Source: Amia ocellicauda (Eukaryota > Chordata > Actinopteri > Amiiformes > Amiidae). From it: a stretch of 64,000 nt of DNA. Below the pieces are notes generated by a model, which searched no databases, had not been told where the DNA came from, and saw only the letters and a list, made by a program, of their open reading frames with translations. Of this stretch, positions 1-11,460 are shown in pieces. The DNA lies in NCBI RefSeq assembly GCF_036373705.1, contig NC_089856.1, forward strand, positions 13,918,501-13,982,500, written 5' to 3'. The translations under genes were made by a program, and so were the position numbers. The first letter of the stretch is position 1. Every line of letters begins with the position of its first letter.

Positions 1-374
1 ATGCAAGATGCATTTGAAGAGATCATTGTGGTCTCAGACCAAATCATAACATCTACCTGCCTACAAATCCCAAATTACAGACTTGTACCCTATTGTGATT
101 AGATTTATAAGTAGGCCCAAGTGGCCATAGACCAATTACACTGCGACTGGGTACAAGCTGGTCATTTGCCTTTTGTTGGCACGTCACTGTTTAGAATGGT
201 TGCAGGCCCATGGATTTGCTCCCGTGAACATCCTCCTTCCAGATCTTTTGTAAGCTGCTTCGCTTGTAGTCGGTCGGTTTCCCTGCTGGTTCTTAAAAAT
301 AATGAAGCTCAGATACTTGTGCAGGAAGCTCCCTTGTTCCTGATCCCTGTTTCCTGTGTGCGACCCCTTCACAG

Positions 375-1447
375 GCCTCCAAGCGGCACAGACTGAAACG
401 TTACCACAGCCAGACCTACGTCAACGGCTCCAAGTGTGACCTCAATGGAGAACCCAGGGAGACTGAAGTCAGAGTGAGTTTGGGAGGTGGGGGAGAGGCA
501 CGCACGCACGCACGCATGCACGCATGCACGCACGCACGCACACACACACAGGGAGGGATGGACGGAGACTAACAGATACACACACGCAGAGGGAGGGATG
601 GAGACCCAATGGGAGATAGAGAGGGAGAATGTGTGGGCTGGAAAAAACATGCAGACAGAAGCAGCCTCTCCCACTCAGTTGTGCTATGCTGCACCCTGTC
701 ATGGCACACCTCATTGCAGAGCCCTGACTCAGACTCAATTGCCCATGTAACCGCTCCTTTGCTGCCCATTGCGTCACCCTCGTTGGCCCAGTGTTTACGT
801 CACCTAGTTAGCCTAAAAAAATAAATAATAATAATAATAAATCTGAATGGGGTAGTGCCAGTCCCGCCTCAGAATGGCAGCACTGACCCTCCTCCTTCCT
901 GCTCCCCTCCAGTTCCAGTGTGAGGAGGGCTCCGGGGATTACATCGCCCGAGTGGATGAGCCGCAGTCCTGCAGCTATGTGCTCACAGTCCACACCATGC
1001 GCACCTGCCACCACCCCTTCCTGCGCCCTCCCTCCGCCAACAAGCCCCTCCCCATCACCTGCCAGCCTGCCCTCACCCCAGAGCAGTACATGGAGTACGT
1101 CCGGGCTCAAGTCTGTGAGTACACCTGGTTACTAGTGTTGAATGGCTGTGGATTTGCTGACCCTGAGTAGGAGTTGTATTACAGGAAGGTGTTTCCCCAC
1201 CTCTCCCCTCTTGTCTCTCCACACAGCGGACACCAAGCGCAAAGTGCAGCAGATCTCTGAAGAGCTGAAGAACCTGGATGAGATCCTGTCCAAGGATGAG
1301 GGGGCAGAAGGACAGAATGGGGGAGTGGAGGAGGACTTCAACACCGAGGATGTGGATTTCAGACTGCAAGGTGAGTAGGAGGCAGGAGACCATGGAACTG
1401 TTCAAAAAAGACAACATGGCACACCACACCACACTACACCCCCCCCC

Positions 1448-1478
<31 letters not shown>

Positions 1479-4400
1479 TCCTGATTGTGCTTTGTCTCCT
1501 AGGCGACAACCCCCCAGCTGAAGAGGACTCCATCGAAGACCTGGAGGATGCAGACTTCTGGGATGGGGTTACCAAGCCTGAGAGGAACAGAGTGGAGGAG
1601 GAGGTGTTGGCGGAAGGGGAGGGGGAGGTAACTGTTTTTATCCCATAGTGGTGTTGGTGGCCCCTGTCTGGCAGCAGATTCTGACCTGCGAGAGACGGAG
1701 ATGGCAGGGTTTGGCTTGCTGTCCACAATGCTAGTTAGTACTTGAGACTGCAGGTGAAGAAACCTGGGGCCTCTGTGTCACTGTTTCAGCATGGCCTTTA
1801 CTGATTTGTCTTGTTTATGGATGTTCCTGGTTTATTGGTTCCCTTGGTCTGAGTGTAGTGGAGAATCCAACTAACTTCATGGTTGTAGGACAGAATTGAG
1901 TCCTTAGCTGATAAACATTAACATTAACAATAGTCCAGCCCCTAATCCTATCCTCTGTTCTCAGGCTGATGTAGATGGACCGGATGCTCAGTTTGTGGAT
2001 GATTTTGAAGAGGAGGGTAAACTGCTTTTCTGTTATTAATCTTATATTCCTCTACCCTTTGTGCTTTCTGAGAGAGGAGGAGGGAGAGACTAATCATTCT
2101 CCACTTTCTCATCCTCTTAACAGGCATCGGGGATGAGAAGTTCAATTTCAAAATCATAACTGACTCCTCTGACCTGATGAAGTTCATCAATCATCTGCAA
2201 GAAAGCAACAGGAAGGTGAGGTGAGGGGTCAGTGTGGGGTGGGGTGCCAAGGTAGGGTGGCAGAGACCTGAGACATGTAGTATATGTTGGCTGAAATAAT
2301 TCAAAATTAACTGATCTAGCTCATACAAAATTGCATGAATGGAACCATTAGTTCTAGCTAAGATTTTTGTATTTTAAGCAAAACCAGTCTGTGCTATCAC
2401 TGCACACGTTTGGACACGTACATGTAAGCAAAAGCCCAGAGGTGACCTGTCTCTCCTTCTGATAGCAGGCTGTTTCCGAGAAAGACAGCGTGAGGGAGGA
2501 GGCAGTCGGACAGACGAGGGGACTGGAAGAGGTGGGGGAGGAGGAGGAGGAGGAGGAGGAGGACGATGAGCAACTGTTGCAGGAGTTTGAAGAAGAGATG
2601 GCTGACCTCTCCGTGCCCTCCTCCAAAATCGGGGAGATCAAGGAGGAGATGCAGAAGGAGTTTGACAACATCATAGATGAGGTACAGTCCGGGAGAGACT
2701 CTGTGAGTTACTCAGTGTAGGCAAAAGCAGAAAGAGTGACTGACTGAATTGGTTAGATGGCAAATATTCTCCAAATGGATGATCTCGCCATTTAGAAAGT
2801 GCAGAGTTGACCCTGCCCCAGTGTGTCCCAAATGCTGTGTGTTTTGCAGGCGCAACAGGAGCTGGAGACCGAGGGCCTGAAGGGCGAGTTTGACCGCAGA
2901 GAGGCCACCAAGACCCTGGGCACCACGCTGGAGAAGCTGCTAGATCGACTGGAGGACAGGGAGGTGCAGGAGCGGGGGGCTGGGGAAGGGGTGGGGGACA
3001 GTGCCGACCACGCTCGGGGCAGCCCCAGTCTGGCCCCCCGTCAGCCTGGTAAGCAAGAGTGAAACCCAAGTTTGTGCCATGGAAGAGCTAATGCACCACT
3101 GTGTGTGGAGAGTCCATGGGTGGGGGTGGGGTTGTGTGTACATAGGCGTGGTTTTCATTCAGCTGCTGTGTGTAGTCTTTCATGACATGTCTCATCCTCC
3201 CCATAAGCCATCTGCCCATTGTCTGACAGGCGGGGCTGTGCATTAAACGGTGTTGTGTAAAATGAGCTGATCTGAAATATTAGGTGACCCAGCCCCTGGA
3301 GTTAAAGGGGAGGTTCCCATGCTGTACATCACAGAACTTGCTTAAACTCACCTTTTAAAGTTTTTGAACCTTTAATTCACACAGACAACACTGCACATTT
3401 TCTTTTGACCAGTACATGTTACCTTACGACACCAAGTGAAACTTTATCTGTATTGTTTTACAACCTTGTATCTCAAATGCATTGGCTAGATGTCATAACC
3501 ATTGTTTTTATCAAACATGTAATGGGTAATTTGTAACCCATTAAATCATAATGACAACACTGCATATACTGCAACACTTACAATTTATCTTTCGGCCAGA
3601 ACAACGGCATCTCACAAGTTAGAAAATTGGCAAACTGCTCATATTACAATCTACAACATGTTAAATATGGCGTAGTGTTTAAATATAAAGGTGACAGACT
3701 GTGAATTTTCTCTTTAATGAGACTGGGTTCATTGTCCTACAGTGGTTTACACTGTTGGCTGATCTCCAAATATTTCAGATCAACTAATCTTATGGGAAGC
3801 CGGCACTGGAACCTGGCACCCTTACGTTGTTGCTGACAAGCCAGACGCCCTCACACCTGGGAAATGAAGGAGTGAAAGAAGGCATCTGTTTTTCTCCTTC
3901 ATTAATTTGCATTGTATTATTAATTTGACCCTTCACAAACTCACTGAAAGCCTGTGTCTCTGTCCTGCCCTTGCAGACAGACAGAAAATCAAAAAAACGC
4001 TTGTTGTTTTGTGTATTTAAACCAGAGGAAGCTGCGGACGACCAAGTAAAAATCCGAGTTACTAAATATAAGCCAGGCGGCAGCCCCGAGACACAGCTGA
4101 AAGTGCAGGAGATGAGGGAAGGAGACCCCCAGATGCAGCAGATTAAGGATGTGGTGAAAGAGCAGTTAGAGAAGGCTGGTCTGAAGGCAGAAGGTATTTG
4201 CGTCACAAACGACTGATTGACTAATGATCAGGGCATGGAGGGTTACAGGGGGAGGTGCATCTCTTGTACTGCTTGCTACTAAGCGTTTCTGCTTCTGTCT
4301 TCCTGGGAAGGATAGGGAAGGGTGCCCTCCACAATTTTAACCTATTGACTTGCAAAGACTCCTAAATGATGCCCCAAATTAAAAATATATATAATTTGCA

Positions 4401-5258
4401 AAGCTTTTTGCTGCAGATCAGTATTTTCTGACCATGCTGTTTATAGTTGAGCGGGGGGCTCAGTGTGGGTGAGTTTCAAGATGCACAACAACCATGCAAT
4501 AGTGGAGCTTCTTATTTAAACCTGTTATTTTAGAGCTGTACATGGCTGCTTTCCTAAATACTAAACGGTCGCATTGCCCCCACTCATACTTTCACCGTCC
4601 CCTCCCTCTGTTCTGTCCTGGTCTTTTCAGCTGCTGTTTTTCGTGTCTGTTTTGTTGCCCTGTCATTGTGTGGCCTGCACTGGGCGCTGGGGGGTGGGGG
4701 CTGCGCAATCTAGGGGTGTCTGGTTGGCTGACGGCTGCTGTCATTGCAGGGAAGATTGAGGTGAAGATCCTGACTAGGAAGAACATCGAGGAGGACGGGG
4801 ACCAGTGGCTGACGGAGGAAGACACTAAGTCCTTCCGGGAACTCCTCATCAACCTCCTGGTAAGCACATTTCACAAGTGGGTGCACATCACCACGCAAGC
4901 CCAAGGCTGTTGTGGTGTGTTCGACTGCCGGTTCTCCAGGCCTCGCAGTGCAGCAGGCTTTCCACCTCTGTGCTGTCTAGATCCTGCCATTGCAACTGTT
5001 CATCCTGCCAGAGCCCCTCATTAGTGCTTTGAACTTGGCTGAGCTGGACCTCCCCTTTCCCAGTGTGCAGTGCAGGTAGTGGTTTAAAAAGGGCCGTCTG
5101 GGCTGTGTGCTCTCTTCCAGACTGGGGGTACGGAGGAGGTGTACAAGGAGCAGAAGAGGCAGCAGGAGTTGGAGAATAATTACAGGTTTGTGTGGGGGGA
5201 GAAGCAGGACGAGACGCAATCCACGGGGACCACGGACTCTGACGACCTGGACTTCTGA
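375..5258 (+). CDS. os9: OS9 endoplasmic reticulum lectin, 3' eleven coding exons (5' part outside window)
   Basis: OS-9 is an ER-lumenal lectin that recognises trimmed mannose glycans on misfolded proteins and hands them to the SEL1L-HRD1 ubiquitin ligase (ERAD). Exons read from AG/GT junctions with compatible phases: 375-473, 913-1114, 1227-1370, 1503-1627, 1965-2016, 2124-2215, 2469-2681, 2850-3048, 4026-4193, 4750-4859 and 5121-5258, giving 513 residues and a TGA stop at 5256. The first two exons encode the end of the MRH domain (RLKRYHSQTY, CDLNGEPRE, RVDEPQSCSYVL). The Arg, Glu and Tyr that I recall as mannose contacts in the human MRH are kept. An acidic glutamate run (exon 7), a charged helical middle and a C-terminus ending DSDDLDF follow, in the same order as human OS9 (about 667 aa), so roughly the first quarter is missing. 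No frameshift was seen. XTP3-B also has MRH domains but lacks this acidic tail. Very sure of identity. Confidence 0.95.
499..550. repeat. Microsatellite (CACG/CATG)n then (CA)n in an os9 intron
   Basis: A run of tetranucleotide CACG/CATG units passes into a short CA run just downstream of the donor at 473. It gives rise to several spurious low-complexity reading frames. Confidence 0.9.
1449..1475. repeat. (CA)n microsatellite in an os9 intron
   Basis: A C run is followed by about 13 CA units between the exons ending at 1370 and starting at 1503. Confidence 0.9.
2469..2681 (+). CDS. os9: os9 exon encoding the acidic glutamate run
   Basis: This 213-nt exon keeps phase 0 at both ends. It encodes a linker, a run of seven consecutive Glu followed by Asp-Asp-Glu, and a helical segment (QLLQEFEEEMADL) that matches the corresponding part of human OS9. 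The Glu run comes from a GAG trinucleotide tract near 2537-2560, so its length may vary between alleles. The acceptor reads TAGCAG, so splicing could begin at 2466 or 2469, adding or omitting one Gln. Confidence 0.9.
5121..5258 (+). CDS. os9: os9 terminal coding exon
   Basis: The exon starts after a good polypyrimidine tract and CAG at 5117-5120. It encodes EEVYKEQKRQQELENNYRFVW and ends DSDDLDF then TGA; human OS9 ends in a very similar way (a QKELESNYRRVW-like motif and DLDEFDF). The 3' UTR follows directly. Confidence 0.93.
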   Translation, partial: TGGTEEVYKEQKRQQELENNYRFVWGEKQDETQSTGTTDSDDLDF

Positions 5259-5879
5259 GACTGTTCCTTGCAGGGGTGGAGGGGTGGTTTTGGTGGCACT
5301 TAATACAAAGACACACACTGATGTCAAATCCACACCAGGCCTGCCTGCTTCGGGGTTCACAATGGTCCACGCTGGGCCATGATACGGTCTTTGCAGCCAG
5401 ATGACATGCTAGCAGCATCAGGTGGATTTCTGAAAGTGGGCGGAGCACTGAATTCCAGTCTGGAGTGAAATGTCTCCTTTCTCTGCGATGTTGCTACACA
5501 TTGGTTTGTTTCCCTATGTCACTCTGTTGGCACTCTGGTTGTGTGCAGGGTTCTCCCTGCTGCAGCTCATGGGGTTAGCTTTTTTTTTTTTTGATTTTCA
5601 TTTAGAAGAAACTCAAAACTGCTTGCTTGGCAAAATCCTGAAAGGATGTTTTTTTTTAACTTATGTGATTCCATTTCAAATCCAGCCCCCCTCCCACCCC
5701 CCCCTTCAGATCCAGCAAAGCTTGGTCACTCTCTCCTTGCCCCTTGTTTGTCTTTTGTGTACATGTTGCTGCCTCTTCCTGTTGGTGTACAAAGACACTG
5801 TTACGTGCTGCTAAAATCGCTCCTGCACTAAGTGGGTGGAGCTCTTGAAAGAGAGTGGTGGGGAGGGTACAATGTTAAT

Positions 5880-5890
5880 AATAAAATAAA
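5880..5890 (+). terminator. os9: Probable os9 poly(A) signals
   Basis: Two overlapping AATAAA hexamers lie about 620 nt after the os9 stop codon. A further AATAAA at 6397-6402 could serve as a distal site. The 3' end was not otherwise visible, so the choice between them is open. Confidence 0.55.
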
Positions 5891-5899
5891 AATAACTTT

Positions 5900-8139
5900 A
5901 CAATCTGAAGACAGGCCTATATGAGCTTGTCAGTCCTGAAGGCCTTTGAGCTGAAGGATGAGGGACATCTTCTGCACTGATTTATTATGTTTATTATTAT
6001 TGTTATGATTATGATTTATTCTGTACTACAGGGATATCCAATTTCAGTTCTGGAGGTCTGAAGGGCTTTCTAATTTGCATTGCCCCTCGTGCCTAGTAAG
6101 GCCAAGCTATGCAGCCACCTGTGTTTTATGTCCCTAGTGGTAATTGGTCACTATTTGAATGGGGTCTATAAACCCCCTTTAGGGCTGGAGCTGACACCCC
6201 CCCCCCCCCCCAATTCAGTGTCCCAACTGAATCGTGGACCCTGTCCTGCTGTTAGACGAGAGTGATTGAGATGCCATCTTTTTCCTACAATGCACAGGGT
6301 CTTCTGCTTGGCAATTCCTGCCTGTTACAACCTCCCTTAATCAATAGTTTTTTATCCCCCCAAAATCCCTAGCATACCAAATGTAAATAGAGGCACAATA
6401 AATATTGACTATGCCCTGGACCGAATCAAAACCGACCTGTGTGAATGGCAAAATATAAACCTGTACCCATTTGTGCTTTCATTTAGGTCTAGGTCAAACT
6501 TTTGTAATTATTTTTCTTACTATTGCTGTGATTGACTGCATTACACTGCCATAGTAACAGCCAGGGTGGGAAACACGTCCCCTGCCATCTGTACAGATTG
6601 TATTCATAATCCCAATGAAACTGAGGGGCCCCTGTCCTGCCTTTTAGACCGGTCTCAATCTCATCATGGGTATTAATGACATCATTGCCCTTGTCCAGGT
6701 ACCCGAAGGATCCTATTTCTTATTTTGCTCTTTAGTCCAAGAATGTGTTTTTTGCATTTCTGGCACAGTGTAGCAGACTAAAGTTTCTTGGATTCTTTTA
6801 GCAAGAATTGAGTCTCCTGTCCTTCTGGCAAGCCAAGGAGAATGTGGAGTTCAGCACTCGCCACAAAACAAGCAAGCAAGCAAAATAATGTATAAATCAA
6901 TAAAATAACACTCACCATCCCATTTATGTCAAAAGCAGACTAACATCGCTTTCTCAGAACTGCTGAACATTTAGTTAAGCCCTTTTGAAAAAAAAAAAAA
7001 AATCATAAAATCCAAGAAGCCAAACAAATGTATATTTAAGCAACTCTGACCTGAAAGAGATCTCCTCCTTTTTTGAGGTTTTCTATAACCCTATTTAAAC
7101 AAAAGTGAAGATGTTGTTTAAGAACAGACCTGGTGAGTCAGTTAAAACACACTGTCTACCCATGTTGGGTAGTCTTTGGCATACATAGAGAAACATGATT
7201 TTAAAATGGCACTGTGCTCACAAGTCGCATCAAGTACCACTCTGACCTTTAATCTGCAGGACACATACACAAAATAGTGTTTCCCGTTTCCGGGCTGGCT
7301 TTTTTATAACCTTTCGGAAGCAATTGAAAAGGGCTGTTCTTTCTTTCTTGTAAGATATGTGAATAATTGTAGTACCTTGTTAATGATTGTAAATAATTCT
7401 GCTAGGGGATGGGCTGGGGTACTTGTGCAATGACAGATGTTGATGTATGCAGAGTTGTCTGGTGGGGGGTGGGTTATTAAATCGATACAAACCATCTTCC
7501 TGTCTCCTTGACTATTTGAATTGATTCGTTGGTCTCTTCTCTGCAATGTAAGTGTCATAATACGATATATATAATATAATCTTAACTTGTGTGGAAAAGT
7601 GTGAGAAATCCAGTTTAGTATGAATTTGTCAGAATTGTTCTGCATTTAATTGTTCCTTTTAATTGAGCTGAAAATGATGAACATTTTAATATGACCTTTA
7701 ATACAGACAAATATGAGTAGATTTTCTATGAAAGAAAATGTAACCAAAAGCATTAGTTAATTTTATCACTGAAAGCTGTGTGTAATCATTTGTAATACAA
7801 GGAGAAAACATTCTGTTAAAATACATACATAAAAATTACAGTTTACAAATTGTGAATGATAAAAATGCTGATTCCATTCCATTTTAATTCAGTTGCCTTT
7901 ATAAGCACTGTACTGTATATTGTGGCAGATGTAATTTTGTCTCTTTCGTATGAGGAACGATGACGTATTGTGGCCCTTGTGGAACTAAGGGGCCTGAGAG
8001 GCTGATAAGAGTGTTATAATCTTACAAAAAAATTAAATGCAATAAACGAAATATCCAATTTGCATGTTTTTTTTTTTTTTTTTTTTTTTTTGTAATAATG
8101 AAAACACCCGAATATTGAATTAAACATTTATTCATAGAC
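5900..8139. other. Intergenic region between os9 and c1galt1
   Basis: No convincing gene was seen. It contains a 15-base C run (6197-6211), AT-rich unique-looking sequence, a pair of AATAAA hexamers (6397 and 8041) and a 25-base T run (8067-8091). The segment near 6029-6075 resembles one end of the MITE type seen at 62461 but has no partner end. Confidence 0.6.
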
Positions 8140-8430
8140 TACTTTAAACGTGTCCGTTCCTGCTGCGTCTGGGTCGTATTTCGCAGTCCACTTGTGATGG
8201 GTCGAGGGGCCAATCCGAACGCAGCATCCTCGGGAGAGGCGGGCTTTAGGACGTGAGCGAATGGGACTTAGGCCAATGAGGCGCCTGAAGGTGGAGGGTA
8301 GGCAGGGATGAGGGCAGGCAGGCTGTGTACACTGGAGGAAGTATCATGTTGCGTGGAAGCGAGTGACAAGGGCCCGTACAAAGACAGAACCACAGGCGAG
8401 CCGACGTGTTAGCATGTAGCTTAAGAAGGT
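8140..8430 (+). promoter_or_regulatory. c1galt1: GC-rich promoter region and first 5' UTR exon of the c1galt1-type gene
   Basis: After AT-rich intergenic DNA the sequence becomes rich in G, C and CpG from about 8140 to 8900, as expected of a housekeeping promoter. I saw no TATA box. A plausible donor (AAG then GTAATA) at 8428/8429 would end a first untranslated exon. The assignment to c1galt1 rests on strand and position, and the transcription start was not determined. Confidence 0.5.
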
Positions 8431-8512
8431 AATAACTGTGTTTGCTTGTTTAAATAGGTAAATTAAATGACAATAGACGGGCGTGCTGTGTGATTTACCC
8501 AGCTCCTTCCAG

Positions 8513-8758
8513 CGGAGTTATTAAGACCCAAGACAGCACTGGTTGGATGTGTCGTGAATTTTCGGGGGCTGTATCCGCTAAACGAACCCACGGCAGCGGA
8601 TTGTCTGATGCGGAAAGGGTCCGCTTGAACCCGAGCAGGAGAGAAATGGCCACGAATTGACCCGCATTACCACATCCCGGGCCATTGTACCGAATCAGCC
8701 TGAACCGAGGAAGGTCTCACTACAAGTCCTCATGGCGACACTGCCGAGAAAATAAGAG
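8513..8758 (+). other. c1galt1: Probable untranslated exon of the c1galt1-type gene, with a short uORF
   Basis: It lies between a good acceptor (CTCCTTCCAG, ending 8512) and a consensus donor (AGAG then GTGAGTG, 8758/8759). It has no long reading frame. A seven-codon uORF starts at the ATG at 8732 (MATLPRK, then TAA). The first coding exon begins 2.7 kb downstream, so this is most likely a 5' UTR exon. Confidence 0.5.
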
Positions 8759-8899
8759 GTGAGTGACACGGAAAGCACAGCAGGTACCAACACAAATCCG
8801 ACGTGTACATATTGGAAAGTAAGGGGCGCTCGTTTTGCTTCACGTCCCTTTACGTCAGGACGTCAGTGCCGCCCGCAGCAGGTTTTGTAACGTTCAGTT

Positions 8900-11400
8900 T
8901 GGAGAAAGCCCGTTGATTCCCTCCTAATAATAATAACTAGTCTGATGACCAAGATTGATGTCTGGAAGAAACCGTAAATAACGACGCTTTCTTGTGTACA
9001 TTCATGCAGTAAGAACCTTTTATAAATGTATATGTGTCATTGTTTTTATGTGTATTATTGATGCGGCTGTAGGTTAATTGTTCTGGAAAAAGATGATCCT
9101 AACCAGAAGGTGCTGCTTTGCAGACAACACGCTTCCTGTCCAGCTCGTTGGAAATACTGCCGCGTCCTTTTAACTGCGGAAGATTGCTAGTCTATCTCGG
9201 TAAGGACATGCCACTGTGGCGCTCTTAAACTACCAGTGAATTACACTTTTCTCTTGTACTTTATGTATTCTTGCAGTTAATTGCTCCCAGACCAGGGTCG
9301 GCCGTGTAGTCGGTGAGTAATTTGCGCGTTGCTGGTTGCATTTAGGACAGTGGTACGAGATGTAGACTTTTAAATGAACCTATTATTAATGCATTCAACT
9401 TCGCTTCCTGACAGCTCCAGATCGACCACGTCATGTGATCCACACGGGGAATAACTGGAATTAAACCTCATAGAAGTTAGACTTAACCATGCATCAAGAC
9501 AATCTAATCTACATTATCCTTAACTTTGTGCTCAAGCAGCTGAACGATTTAGAGATAAATCCCCATTATTTTCTTTTTTCTGTCGTTAGAAACCATGTGA
9601 CCTTTCTAATGCAAATGCATGATGTGTGCTTTGCTAGGCAATAGGCAGGCGGGATACTTGTGATTTAATCAGAGTGGACTTTTGAAGCCCTTCTTTTGCG
9701 GGTTGTGTTTAGCTGATGAAGTGTCCGAGTGGATGTGAACTGTAGTCCTGTAATTGAAAACATGGAAAGTGATATAATGTAATAATACATCTTTCCAGTG
9801 TCAAATTTTTTAGGTCTCCCGAATGAAGTTAAAAGGGATTAGGGCACTAATGATGAATCCACCATGTTTTTGGGTGGATTTCTCTTTGTGAGCTTCCACC
9901 TTTTATCTCTGCTACTCCCCTGTTAAAACAAGCATCATATAACAACTTTATTTATTATGCATTGCATGTGGCCTTCAGCCCTGGGACTTGGGAACACACC
10001 CAGGCCTGCCTCTTTCACAATGACATGAGTACAGATTATATATACCTTACCGTGGTCCATCACAGATATTTAAAACAATAGTACACGGTGCAGGAAAAGA
10101 AAAGGACGGTTGAAACGATGCAATACAGCATGTCTTATAACTATACAGCGAAAGAAAATCACAGTGCATGAAACCACAAACCTGGTGAGGGAATAGCAAG
10201 TGCATTGTGAAGCAGAATTAGGAAGGTAAACCATAGGTGATCGTGCCCTGAACCCGGAGACTATGCCTTGGGTATGGCAGCCTCCCAGCACTGATGCGCA
10301 AGTTCTTGCAACCCCAATTCGGCAGACTTAAGACGCGCTGTCTTGGTTCTGAAACCTCTCGCCCCAAAAAAAGACCTACAGGACAGCGCCTTCCACATGT
10401 TTTGTGATAAATTAAAGTCTTGTGAAACGTGCAAGTCTGCATTTCAAGTGCACTTGGCTGAGCTGCTGGTCGGCAATGATGTGCAGGCAGGAGATCCAGT
10501 TGGACAGAGCCCTGATACCAACTCGATGAAGCTGGTTCTGTAGCACTTGCTGTTCCCAGTTCTGCTGCACTATACGCTGACAATATATATAGTCTACCCT
10601 AGTTTGTCTGCGTCATGCACTGTGATTAACATCTTAATATGTACTTTTACAAGTTTCCAATTTTCATAGTTTTTTTTTTTGTTCACTTATTGGGAGAGCT
10701 CTGCAGGTCCACTGTCTCTTGGTAACCAGATTGCATTCTGGGTGTGACTATTCTTATACAGCTTATTTTGAATTGCTTCTCTGAACATGCTCAGTTGGAG
10801 TGAGTGAGCATGTGGAAAGCTTGATATTTGTTTCAGTTTAGTTCATTTTGGAGAAATGTCTGTTGAGATCAAAGAATTATTGATCTTTATGGGTTATGGT
10901 GATGCTGGAAAAATGGATAGATGTTAATGATGCTTGTATGACTGTTCTGGTATTCGTATGTTTGAAGAAGGAAGCAGCCATTTCCTTAACCACTTAAGTC
11001 AAGTTTCTCCTTCTGGGTTCCTTCAGTTGAAGTCCTGGGGATTGTGCACAAAATACCTCAACTGACACAGGGCCTCAACCTTAATTAATTAATTGAGAGC
11101 TCGGTTGGAACAAAAACCAGCAGGACAGGTGGTACTCCAGGACAGGTTTGAGAACCACTGAGCTAAGTCATGTAAAAGTGGGTGGATCCAATGCTAAACT
11201 TATGCGGCCGACTCCAGAGCCCAGCCTCTGATGGAACTCTGTAGTACACTGAGAGTGGTTCTTCCCTCAGCCTGAAATCTGAAACTGAGGCAGAAATGAG
11301 ACCATCCCTCCAGGGGCCAGACTTTGTCCTCTCTGCCTGCCTTGTGTAGTGCTGAATAAATAACCTATTCCATGTAAACTGAAGCTGCCCAACCCCCTTT
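8900..11400 (+). other. First long intron of the c1galt1-type gene
   Basis: No coding exon was recognised. The stretch at about 11060-11160 (ending in TTTGAGAACCACTGAGC) looks like a single, eroded end of a hAT-type MITE. The rest is unique-looking AT-rich DNA. Confidence 0.45.
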
Positions 11401-11409
11401 CTTATATAG

Positions 11410-11451
11410 ATGAAGAGAGAGTGCAGTGAGAGAGCGAGACAAACGCAGTAA
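11410..11451 (+). promoter_or_regulatory. Upstream ORF abutting the splice acceptor in the c1galt1 leader
   Basis: The acceptor CTTATATAG is followed at once by an ATG at 11410. It opens a 13-codon frame ending in TAA at 11449-11451, nine bases before the main ATG at 11461. If spliced as drawn, ribosomes meet this short frame first, which would be expected to lower translation of the main frame. Confidence 0.5.
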
Positions 11452-11460
11452 GTTGGTGGG

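Noticed and set aside
487..777. Several overlapping frames in the CACG/CA repeat
   Set aside because: Low-complexity translation of a microsatellite inside an os9 intron.
4542..5024. 160-codon open frame across an os9 exon
   Set aside because: It only reads through the intron flanking the exon at 4750-4859; the real exon is spliced in phase with its neighbours.
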